Shown: in pieces, positions 7,236 through 13,760 of the stretch
Numbering within the stretch: the stretch's first letter is position 1
Layout of the letters: each line of letters opens with the position of its first letter
Assembly: GCA_019418625.1 (NCBI GenBank)
Contig: DYBL01000018.1
Span: 1-19,124, forward strand
DNA: 19,124 nucleotides
Reading direction: 5' to 3'
From: Clostridiales bacterium
Lineage (GTDB): Bacteria > Bacillota > Clostridia > Oscillospirales > Oscillospiraceae
Notes under the pieces: generated by a model
Databases searched by the model: none
Seen by the model: only the letters and a program-made list of their open reading frames with translations
Told to the model about the DNA's origin: nothing
Position numbers and translations under genes: made by a program

Positions 7236-8249
7236 TCAAAGGGAAACTTCCTCCAGACGGACGGGACGGCGCTCCTGAGCCGACCGGGTGCAGGCAATGG
7301 CCAGCACGGTGGCCCGCAGGGCGTCCTCCCCGCTGACAGGGACGGGGGAATCGTGCTCCACGGCGTGGACAAACTGCCGGATCTCCTCCTGGAAAGCAGG
7401 CAGATACCGCTCCAGGAAGAACCAGGGAGGTCTCTGGCGGCAGATGCCGTCCGCTGTGGCCAGCACGGCGGTGGAAGGGGCGTCGTTTTCGATGGACACG
7501 CAGCCCAAAGAACCGAATACCTCCGCCCGCTGGTCATACCCATAGACCGCCTGGCGGGAGTTGTCGATCACGGCAAGGGCACCGCCCCGGAGGCGCAGCA
7601 CCGCCGCAGCGGTGTCCACGTCGCCTTCCCGGCCAATGGCCGGATCGATGAGCACCGATCCGGCGGCATAGACCTCCTCCACCTCGCAGCCCGAGAGGAA
7701 GCGGACCATGTCCAGGTCGTGGACCGTCATGTCCAGAAACAATCCGCCGGAGGAACGCACGAATTTGGGGGAGGGAGGCTCCGAGTCCCGGGAGCAGATC
7801 TTGACCATCTGCACCGAGCCGATCTTCCCGTCCCGCACGGCCCGGTGAAGGGCCTGGAAATTGTGGTCAAAACGGCGGTTGAATCCCACCTGATATTTTA
7901 ACCCCGAGCGGCTTGCCGCGTCAATGACCGTTTGGATTTTAACAAGCGAAAGATCCACGGGCTTTTCACAAAAAACGTGCTTCCCGGCCGCCAGGGCCTC
8001 CAGGGAGATGGCGGCATGGGTGTCTGTGGGAGAGCAGACCAGGACAGCGTCGATCTGGGGGTCACGGAGCACCTCGCGGTAGTCCTCCGTCAGCACCTGG
8101 GCCCCGGCCTGACGGGCCAGCTCCCGGATCTCCGGCCGCAGGTGCGGTGCGGCGATGGCGCGGATGCGGGCACCGGGGACGCCGGAGCAGATGCCCTGGA
8201 TGTGGACGCGGCCCATGCGGCCTGCGCCGATGATGCCAAGCTGCAGCAT
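7236..8249 (-). CDS. Gfo/Idh/MocA dehydrogenase, inositol 2-dehydrogenase-like
   Basis: A 337-residue NAD(P)-dependent dehydrogenase that would oxidise a hydroxyl of a cyclic polyol or sugar to a ketone. The Rossmann motif GIIGAGRMGRVH (5-16) opens the protein, followed by VCSPTDTH, EKPVD (95-99; Lys96) and GFNRRFDHNF. Asp173 and His177 (FLDMTVHDLD) match the Lys/Asp/His triad spacing known for Bacillus IolG. YGYDQRAEVFGS later in the chain is also typical of the IolG branch. AAGGAG lies just ahead of the ATG at 8249. None of the other inositol genes (iolBCDE) is here, so the exact substrate is uncertain and no gene symbol is given. It is the third gene of the leftward arm, between the permuted mutase and the transketolase. 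Confidence 0.85.
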   Translation of the reverse strand: MLQLGIIGAGRMGRVHIQGICSGVPGARIRAIAAPHLRPEIRELARQAGAQVLTEDYREVLRDPQIDAVLVCSPTDTHAAISLEALAAGKHVFCEKPVDLSLVKIQTVIDAASRSGLKYQVGFNRRFDHNFQALHRAVRDGKIGSVQMVKICSRDSEPPSPKFVRSSGGLFLDMTVHDLDMVRFLSGCEVEEVYAAGSVLIDPAIGREGDVDTAAAVLRLRGGALAVIDNSRQAVYGYDQRAEVFGSLGCVSIENDAPSTAVLATADGICRQRPPWFFLERYLPAFQEEIRQFVHAVEHDSPVPVSGEDALRATVLAIACTRSAQERRPVRLEEVSL

Positions 8250-8306
8250 GAACGTCTCCTTCCTGCCTGTGTCCGGAGGGATGATGATCCGGTCCGGGCG
8301 GATGTT

Positions 8307-9875
8307 TCAGCGATACTGGGCGCCCACGCCGTCCACCATGGCGTCATAGGCCCGCTTGACCTTGTCGTAGTTTTTGTCCCGGTCCAGGGCTACGCCCCGG
8401 CCCACGCCGTCGACGACATACCCGGCGCCGGCTTCCTCCAGGGCCTCGTCCAGCTCCTGGAGCAGGGCGGGCGCGGAGCCGGGATCGGTGGAGCGGCCGT
8501 CAAAGATCACGTGGATGAACACCCGGTCCAGCCCGGCGTCGTGGGCCATGCGGCAGATGGATACGGCGTAGTCCATGGATCCGTGGGAGGATTTGTGGGT
8601 CAGGAGCGTGATAAGATGCAGGGCGGAGCCGCGGTCCAGGGCATGGCGGATGGCGCCCAGCAGCACGGGATTTTTCTGGAAGCTTCCGTCCTTTACGGCC
8701 GTGTCCAGCCGCACGTCATCTTGAAGCACAGTGCGTCCGGCACCCAGATTGGTGTGCCCCGCTTCAGAGTTGCCGGCCTTGCCCTCGCCCAGGCCCACAT
8801 AGGACCCGGAGGCGTGGAGGCGGCACCAGGACTGCCCGGCCAGCAGGCTGTCCCAGTAGGGGGTGTCGGCCAGATGGATGGCGTCTCCCTCGTCGCCGGA
8901 GCCGAGGCCCCAGCCGTCGCAGATGATGAGCAGCATCTTCCGGCCCTGGCCGAAATCGTGGCCCTGGACCAAAGAGGTCCCGTCCATCTCCGCCGGCTGG
9001 GGGATGCCCATGACCTGCAGCACGGTGGGCGCTACGTCGCTCAGAGCGCCGTCCTGCAGCGTCAGGGGATGGGGGCTGGCAGGGTCTATGAGCACGAAGG
9101 GCACCAGGTTGGCCGTGTGGGCGCCGTGGGGCTTGCCGGAAGCGGTGTAGAGCTGCTCGATGTTGCCGTGGTCGGCAGTGACGGCCACCACATAGCCTTT
9201 TGCGAGAGCGTCGGTCACCACGCGCTCCAGAGCGCGGCTCACATGGCCGCAGGCCTCGATTTTGGCGGCGGTGTTCTGTGTGTGGCCGATGACGTCGCCG
9301 TTTGCGAAGTTGGTGACCACGAAGTCGTACTTGCCCAGAGCCTCGGTCACTTTTTCCACCACCTGGGGCAGGGACAGCTCCGGCTGCTGGTCAAAGTCGA
9401 TGCCCTTGGGGGAGGGGACGCACACGTCGTCCTCTCCGGGGAAGGGGGCGTTTTCGCCGCCGTTGAAGAAGAAGGTCACGTGGGCGAACTTCTCCGACTC
9501 GGCACAGTGGAACTGACGCTTGCCGGCCTGGGAGAGCACCTGGGCCAGCGGCTTCGTCACATGGGCCGGCGCAAAAGCCACCGGCAGGTCCTTGAATTTG
9601 GCGTGATAAAGGGTCAAAATGGAAAAATAGAGGTCGTGGAGCTGGTGCCGGGACACGGGCGCAAAGTCCGGCTGGGTGAAAAGCTCCGTCAGCTCGATTT
9701 CCCGCTCGCCCCGGCGGCAGCAAAAGACCACGGCGTCCCCGTCGCGGACCGTGCCCGCTCCGCGGCCGTCCCGCACCAGGACCATGGGCTCCAGATGATA
9801 GTCGTCCTGTCCCTGGGCATATGCCTGACGCACGGCGTCCGCCAGCCGGGCGCCGCCCCGATCGATTTGTGACAT
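8307..9875 (-). CDS. Circularly permuted cofactor-independent phosphoglycerate mutase
   Basis: A 522-residue metalloenzyme of the GpmI family, expected to interconvert 3- and 2-phosphoglycerate through a phosphoserine using two metals. Motif order is rotated. Residues 1-300 match the usual C-terminal half: AVRQAYAQG, DGDAVVF then RRGER (54-58), ESEKFAHVTFFFNGG (126-140, Lys129), NFANGDVIGHT (189-199, Asp194, His198), TADHGN (233-238), PHGAHT (249-254) and LSDVAPTVL (278-286). After a linker (about 301-313) comes the usual N-terminal half: LIICDGWG (Asp320), AGNSEAGHTNLGAGR (367-381, nucleophile Ser370), SSHGS (His431), FDGR (458-461) and LDRD (497-500), ending in AYDAMVDG. The cut falls in the loop that in the normal protein joins AYDA to the SYA helix. 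The start is the ATG at 9875 with AAGGAGG 8 bases away. It is a single frame, and its length matches the usual 505-515 residues plus a linker. Activity is likely but unproven, since some phosphotransferase-site residues differ. Confidence 0.9.
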   Translation of the reverse strand: MSQIDRGGARLADAVRQAYAQGQDDYHLEPMVLVRDGRGAGTVRDGDAVVFCCRRGEREIELTELFTQPDFAPVSRHQLHDLYFSILTLYHAKFKDLPVAFAPAHVTKPLAQVLSQAGKRQFHCAESEKFAHVTFFFNGGENAPFPGEDDVCVPSPKGIDFDQQPELSLPQVVEKVTEALGKYDFVVTNFANGDVIGHTQNTAAKIEACGHVSRALERVVTDALAKGYVVAVTADHGNIEQLYTASGKPHGAHTANLVPFVLIDPASPHPLTLQDGALSDVAPTVLQVMGIPQPAEMDGTSLVQGHDFGQGRKMLLIICDGWGLGSGDEGDAIHLADTPYWDSLLAGQSWCRLHASGSYVGLGEGKAGNSEAGHTNLGAGRTVLQDDVRLDTAVKDGSFQKNPVLLGAIRHALDRGSALHLITLLTHKSSHGSMDYAVSICRMAHDAGLDRVFIHVIFDGRSTDPGSAPALLQELDEALEEAGAGYVVDGVGRGVALDRDKNYDKVKRAYDAMVDGVGAQYR

Positions 9876-9934
9876 AGAATGTACCTCCTTCACCGATATG
9901 TCTGAGAACGGATGCCGTCAGACGGCGCGGCCGC

Positions 9935-10672
9935 TCACACCAGCGGCGGCAGCAGATCCAAAAGCTGCCGGAAGTCCTCGATGACGGCGTCGGGACGGGT
10001 CTCTTCCGTAAAGCGGATGGGGTGCTTTTTCTCCGGGGAATCGAAGATGATATTGCAGCCGATGCCGGCAGCCTTGGCACCGGGAATGTCCCGCTTGATG
10101 TTGTCTGCCACGGACACGCACTCTGCCGCCGTGACGCCAAGCTGGCGGCAGGCCATGTCGTAGATCTCCCCGCAGGGCTTGCGCAGATGGCACACGGAGG
10201 AGAGGACCACACAATCGAAATACTGGTCCAGGCCGTCCTCTTCCAGCCAGTCGGGCACCTCGTTCTCGCTGATCAGGTTGGAGATGATGCCCAGCTTGTA
10301 GCCCCGCTGGTGCAGCGTGCGGATGACCTCGGCACCGCCGTCCACCACCACCCGGCGTCCCTTGCTCTGGCGGTACTGGAAGCTCAGCTCGTGGCAGACC
10401 TGGCGGATGCGTGCTTGGTCATAGTCCGGCAGCAGCCACTTGCACCACAGCTCCTCGTCCCCGGACTCCTTGTTTTCCCCCAGGGCCCAGTCCCGGTAGG
10501 GGGCGTAGCGCTCCTCCACCAGCTGGTAGAACTCCTCATAGGGCAGATCCGTGCCGGCGATCTCTGCCAGTTTGCGGCGGGCGTGGCGCATATAGGGTTC
10601 CTCTAAAAGCGCGATGCGCAGTGTGCCGCCCAGGTCAAAAAAGACGGCCTTGAACGTAGTTGCTTTTTCCAT
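9935..10672 (-). CDS. HAD-superfamily hydrolase lacking the second motif-I Asp
   Basis: A 245-residue HAD-fold protein with a helical cap (about residues 20-110), the expected size for a subfamily I phosphatase. Motif I reads FFDLGGTL: the nucleophile is Asp13, but the usual Asp two residues later is Gly15. Motif II is GIISN (Ser131), motif III Lys165 (LRKP), and motif IV VADNIKRD (Asp190, Asp195). The DxGGT variant occurs in many uncharacterised HAD proteins, but loss of the general acid/base leaves the reaction in doubt: slow phosphatase, another HAD reaction, or a binding role. The start is the ATG at 10672 with TAAGGAGG 8 bases upstream. It is the first gene of the leftward arm, 59 bases before the mutase and downstream of the promoter and operator. 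Confidence 0.85.
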   Translation of the reverse strand: MEKATTFKAVFFDLGGTLRIALLEEPYMRHARRKLAEIAGTDLPYEEFYQLVEERYAPYRDWALGENKESGDEELWCKWLLPDYDQARIRQVCHELSFQYRQSKGRRVVVDGGAEVIRTLHQRGYKLGIISNLISENEVPDWLEEDGLDQYFDCVVLSSVCHLRKPCGEIYDMACRQLGVTAAECVSVADNIKRDIPGAKAAGIGCNIIFDSPEKKHPIRFTEETRPDAVIEDFRQLLDLLPPLV

Positions 10673-10763
10673 TGAGAGTGCCTCCTTATCCATACTGTGG
10701 TGGTACGGCCGGCGGGTGCCGCACAGGGGAAGGCGGTGCGGCGCGAAACGCCGGGTAAACAAG

Positions 10764-10777
10764 TGCAAACGTTTACA
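10764..10777. promoter_or_regulatory. LacI-family operator in front of HAD operon
   Basis: TGCAAACGTTTACA is a 14-base palindrome with one mismatched pair, centred on CG, the standard form for LacI/GalR regulators. It lies about 16 bases past the -10 box of the leftward promoter, so bound repressor would block initiation or early elongation. The same AAACGTTT core recurs at 10976-10989. A CcpA site is an alternative because catabolite-responsive elements look similar. Confidence 0.7.
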
Positions 10778-10793
10778 AGTTTTTCGCAGTTTT

Positions 10794-10823
10794 ATTCTAA
10801 AATACTGTCAGGAGAATTGTCAA
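10794..10823 (-). promoter_or_regulatory. Promoter of the leftward catabolic operon
   Basis: On the minus strand a consensus TTGACA (10818-10823) and TAGAAT (10794-10799) are 18 bases apart. The leader to the HAD gene is about 110 bases and contains the operator. Confidence 0.65.
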
Positions 10824-10894
10824 TATACCAAACGCCAAAGACGGAGCCGGTTTTTTGCTTTTCTGACTAATGAGGCGGAAAAGGGAGATACGTA

Positions 10895-10923
10895 TTGACA
10901 TTGCAGTAAAAATCGGATATTCT
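10895..10923 (+). promoter_or_regulatory. Promoter of lacI-PHP-pfkB operon
   Basis: TTGACA (10895-10900) and TATTCT (10918-10923) are 17 bases apart. The operator at 10976-10989 lies about 50 bases downstream, in the leader, which suggests autoregulation. Confidence 0.65.
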
Positions 10924-10975
10924 TCTTTTAGACAGTATCTTTCGGAAGCAGCAGGATCTTCCGGGGAAAAATAAA

Positions 10976-10989
10976 CGGAAACGTTTGCG
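10976..10989. promoter_or_regulatory. LacI-family operator in lacI leader
   Basis: CGGAAACGTTTGCG is a 14-base palindrome with one mismatched pair. It shares AAACGTTT with the operator at 10764-10777. The two are about 212 bases apart centre to centre, roughly 20 helical turns, so repressor looping is possible. Confidence 0.65.
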
Positions 10990-11019
10990 ATTTTTTGTCG
11001 GCCAAAAGGACGGTCTACT

Positions 11020-12021
11020 ATGAAAAGTGTAACATTGAAGGATGTGGCGAAGGCAGCGGGCGTATCCTATGCCACGGTTTCCCGGGCACTTTCCGGCAGC
11101 CCGCAGATCGGCAGCGACACCCGGGAGCGGATCATCAAGCTGTGCGACGAGATGGGCTATACCACCAACTATGTGGCCCGCTCCATGGTCATGAAAAAGA
11201 CGGATTTGATCGGCCTGGTGGTCCCTTCCATCGACAACCAGTTCATGTCGGAGCTGGCCTATTACGCGGAGATGAGCGCCCGGGCCCACGGCTATAACAT
11301 CATGCTGTGCAATTCCGGGCCGGATCTCAAGCAGGAAAAGACGGTGGTGAAGCTGCTGCTGGGCCGCCAGGTGGACGGGATCCTCATCGTGCCCCAGAGC
11401 CCGGATACCTATGAAAATATCCGCGCGTTCACAGATCAGGTCCCCACGGTGTTCCTCTCGGAGAACCTGCGGGACCAGCCCCAGAGCTATGTGGCGGCGG
11501 ACAACAGCCACGGCACCTATATCGGGACAAGATACCTCTATGAGCTGGGACACCGGGAGATCCTCTATTTCGGCCGCCGTCACTCCACCACCCACCAGCT
11601 GCGGGCGGAGGGGTATATGAAGGCCTGCCGGGAGCTGGGGCTGCGGGAGCAGTACTTCAACAGCGAGTTTCCCCGCTCCTCCATTGCCAACGGATATCAG
11701 CTGGCCAGGGAGCTTTTCTCCAGGCCCATCACCTACACGGCCATCTTCGCCTCCACGGACTCCAACGCGCTTGGCATTTTGAAAGCCGCGGACGAGATGC
11801 ACATCGATATCCCCCGTCAGCTGAGCCTCATCGGCTTTGACAATATCCCGTCCACGGCGCTGCCCCGCATCGAGCTGACCACCATCGAGCAGCCCAAGCG
11901 GGAGATGGCGGTGCAGGCGGTGGATATGCTGCGGGACAAGATTGAAAACGGCACCCAGGGCTATGTGCATCAGATCCTGATGCCCAGCCTGGTCAAGCGC
12001 GGTTCCTGCCAAAAGCTCTGA
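11020..12021 (+). CDS. LacI/GalR-family transcriptional repressor
   Basis: A 333-residue regulator of standard length. The N-terminal helix-turn-helix is clear: TLKDVAKAAGVSYATVSRAL (5-24), followed by the hinge region ending VARSMVMKKTDLIGLVVP. The rest is a periplasmic-binding-protein-like sensor domain, with FASTDSNALGILKAADE and LIGFDNIPSTALPRIELTTI as typical family segments. The ATG at 11020 has AAAAGGA about 9 bases upstream. It is divergent from the six-gene leftward arm and cotranscribed with the PHP and PfkB genes, with AAACGTTT operators in front of both arms, so it very probably represses the whole locus until a sugar or sugar phosphate binds. The effector cannot be read from the sequence. 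Confidence 0.93.
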   Translation: MKSVTLKDVAKAAGVSYATVSRALSGSPQIGSDTRERIIKLCDEMGYTTNYVARSMVMKKTDLIGLVVPSIDNQFMSELAYYAEMSARAHGYNIMLCNSGPDLKQEKTVVKLLLGRQVDGILIVPQSPDTYENIRAFTDQVPTVFLSENLRDQPQSYVAADNSHGTYIGTRYLYELGHREILYFGRRHSTTHQLRAEGYMKACRELGLREQYFNSEFPRSSIANGYQLARELFSRPITYTAIFASTDSNALGILKAADEMHIDIPRQLSLIGFDNIPSTALPRIELTTIEQPKREMAVQAVDMLRDKIENGTQGYVHQILMPSLVKRGSCQKL

Positions 12022-12098
12022 ACAGGCAGGAGAGAACGCTAAATGGAACGCCCGGTGAAGATCGGACGCCAACGATTTTGAAGGGAGCGGAACGAACA

Positions 12099-12821
12099 AT
12101 GAACGGTTACCTCTATGATCCCCATACCCATACGGCAGAGACCAGCAAGTGCGGACACCTGAACGCCGCGGATGTGGTGGACCGGTATGTGCGCAACGGC
12201 TTTTCCGGCCTGGTGGTGACGGACCACCTGCATCCGGAGTACCTGTCCCGGATCGACGTGGATCACAACTGGGATCATGTGATGGATCACTACCTTTCCG
12301 GCTATCACGCCTCCAAGGCCCGGGGCGATCAGGTGGGGCTGGATGTGATCTTGGGGGCGGAGCTGCGCTTCCCGGAGAACGACAACGACTATCTGGTCTA
12401 CGGCATCGACGAGCAGTGGCTCCGGTCCAATCCCTATATGTGCTGCATGAGCGCTCAGGAGTTTTATGACAAGTTCCATGACCAGGTGCTCATCATCCAT
12501 GCCCACCCCTTCCGGGAGGGCAGCGCTCCCGTACAGGAGACGGCGGTCCACGGCGCGGAGATCATCAACGGCAACCCCCGCCACGATAACCACAACGACA
12601 TGGCCCTGGCGCTGTGCCGCCGGCATCCGGCGTATTACCGTCTGGCCGGGTCTGATACCCACCGGGACGGGGACGAGGCCCGTGCGGGCGTGCTGCTGGA
12701 TGAGCGTGTGCACGATTCCTACGCCTACAAGGCCATGATCGAGTCCGGCCGCTTCCATCTGTGGAGCCCGGAGTTCCAGTCGTTTGTGGAGGCCGATGAG
12801 GCCATGCGGAGAGGAGAATGA
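12099..12821 (+). CDS. PHP-domain metal-dependent phosphoesterase
   Basis: A 240-residue stand-alone PHP protein. Metal-ligand motifs are in the usual order: DPHTHT (7-12; His9, His11), TDHLH (41-45), GAELR (Glu88), HAHP (134-137) and GSDTHRD (Asp186, His188). This predicts a trinuclear metal site that hydrolyses a phosphoester, as in YciV/RnaseAM and histidinol phosphatase relatives; the chain is close to a minimal PHP fold and lacks polymerase parts. AAGGGAGCGG lies 8 bases before the ATG at 12099. It is 77 bases after lacI, and its stop overlaps the first possible start of the kinase gene. In this context a sugar phosphate or cyclic phosphate substrate is plausible, but nothing in the sequence proves it. 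Confidence 0.85.
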   Translation: MNGYLYDPHTHTAETSKCGHLNAADVVDRYVRNGFSGLVVTDHLHPEYLSRIDVDHNWDHVMDHYLSGYHASKARGDQVGLDVILGAELRFPENDNDYLVYGIDEQWLRSNPYMCCMSAQEFYDKFHDQVLIIHAHPFREGSAPVQETAVHGAEIINGNPRHDNHNDMALALCRRHPAYYRLAGSDTHRDGDEARAGVLLDERVHDSYAYKAMIESGRFHLWSPEFQSFVEADEAMRRGE

Positions 12822-12823
12822 TC

Positions 12824-13702
12824 ATGAGTCAGTATGATTCCCTCATTATCGGTGAGATCGCGCAGGATACGAATGTGGATTATGACGGCACCGTGGTGCA
12901 GGCCATTGGCGGCGCGGTGTACTACTCCGGCTTTGCGGCGGCCAATATGGGCCACAAGATCGCGGTGCTGCCCAAGGCGGACACCCGTCAGGTGGACCTG
13001 AAGGCAGCCTTTGCGGCGGCGCCCAACATCACCGTCTATCCCCTCCACAGTGACATGTCTTTCGTAACGAAAAACGTCTATCACACGGCGGACCGGGAAC
13101 GGCGCACCTCCACGGTGGACAGTATGATCACCCCCTACCGCCCGGAGGAGGTGCCCGCCATCGACGCGGCCATCTGGCATCTGGCGGGTCTGGCAGCGGG
13201 CGATATCCCCGATGAGATGATCCCCTTTGCCGCGCAGCATGCCATGGTGGCCATCGATGTGCAGACCATGCTGCGGTGCGTGGAAAACGGCGGCATGGTG
13301 TACCATGACTGGGCAAAAAAGAAGGAGATGCTGCCCTATATCCGCTTTTTGAAGACCGACGCCGCGGAGGCGGAGATCCTCACCGGCACGAACGACCGTG
13401 CCCAGGCGGCCCGCATGCTCTATGACTGGGGCGCCAAGGAGGTGCTCATCACCCACAACTCCGAGGTGCTGGTCTATGACGGCAAGGAGATCTACACCTG
13501 CCCCATCAAGGCCCGTGACCTCTCCGGCCGCACCGGCCGGGGCGATACCACGTTTGCCTGCTACATCACGGAGCGGCTGACGGCGGACATCCCCACGGCC
13601 CTGCGCACCGCCACGGCGCTGGTCTCCTTGAAGATGGAGACGCCGGGCCCCTACATGGGCACCCGGGCGGATGTGGAGGAGTACATCCGGAAATACTATT
13701 AA
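12824..13702 (+). CDS. PfkB/ribokinase-family sugar kinase with GRGD motif
   Basis: A 292-residue PfkB-type kinase expected to phosphorylate a sugar, sugar acid or polyol with ATP. The N-terminal IGGAVYYSGFAAANMG (28-43) matches the first PfkB signature, and GRTGRGDT (235-242) is the second, with catalytic base Asp241. The usual anion hole is GAGD; here Ala is replaced by Arg (GRGD). The start is ambiguous. ATG 12818 overlaps the upstream stop but is only one or two bases from GAGGAG, so ATG 12824, about 7 bases from that site, is preferred. The chain is slightly short for the family and lacks an obvious lid insertion. It is the last gene of the rightward arm, followed at once by a strong terminator. 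The substrate is unknown. Confidence 0.88.
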   Translation: MSQYDSLIIGEIAQDTNVDYDGTVVQAIGGAVYYSGFAAANMGHKIAVLPKADTRQVDLKAAFAAAPNITVYPLHSDMSFVTKNVYHTADRERRTSTVDSMITPYRPEEVPAIDAAIWHLAGLAAGDIPDEMIPFAAQHAMVAIDVQTMLRCVENGGMVYHDWAKKKEMLPYIRFLKTDAAEAEILTGTNDRAQAARMLYDWGAKEVLITHNSEVLVYDGKEIYTCPIKARDLSGRTGRGDTTFACYITERLTADIPTALRTATALVSLKMETPGPYMGTRADVEEYIRKYY

Positions 13703-13716
13703 TCTATTAAGGCATG

Positions 13717-13750
13717 AAAAAGCGCCGCCCGGCCGGGCGGCGCTTTTTTT
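13717..13750. terminator. Bidirectional intrinsic terminator, 12-bp GC palindrome flanked by A and T tracts
   Basis: AGCGCCGCCCGG (13721-13732) is followed immediately by its exact reverse complement (13733-13744), with AAAA before and TTTTTTT after. It can terminate the kinase operon on the plus strand and the MATE gene on the minus strand. Confidence 0.92.
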
Positions 13751-13760
13751 GTCCGATCGA

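Larger units (their letters stand above)
10673..11019. promoter_or_regulatory. Divergent control region between HAD operon and lacI
   Basis: A 347-base gene-free, relatively A/T-rich stretch. It holds two sigma-A-type promoters facing outwards and two near-palindromic operators, one downstream of each -10 box, listed separately. I saw no small gene and no riboswitch-like structure. A short inverted pair (CGGAAG/CTTCCG, about 10943-10962) lies in the lacI leader and may form a weak stem. Confidence 0.75.

Noticed and set aside
4095..8249. Sulfoquinovose (sulfo-transketolase) pathway
   Set aside because: The two-subunit transketolase and a dehydrogenase fit superficially, but the sulfosugar isomerases and a sulfonate transporter are missing from the window.
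7236..8249. Classical myo-inositol (iol) operon
   Set aside because: Only an IolG-like enzyme is present; IolB, IolC, IolD and IolE signatures are absent and the PfkB kinase lacks IolC-like features.
7932..9872. Long plus-strand open frame opposite the mutase gene
   Set aside because: Same reason: no recognisable motifs, low-complexity composition, and the minus strand carries a complete catalytic motif set.
8307..9875. Mutase motif order as an assembly error or fusion of two partial genes
   Set aside because: The frame is continuous over 522 codons, every segment of the family occurs once only, and the start and stop fall in the same surface loop. This is what a true circular permutation predicts; read-level proof is not available here.
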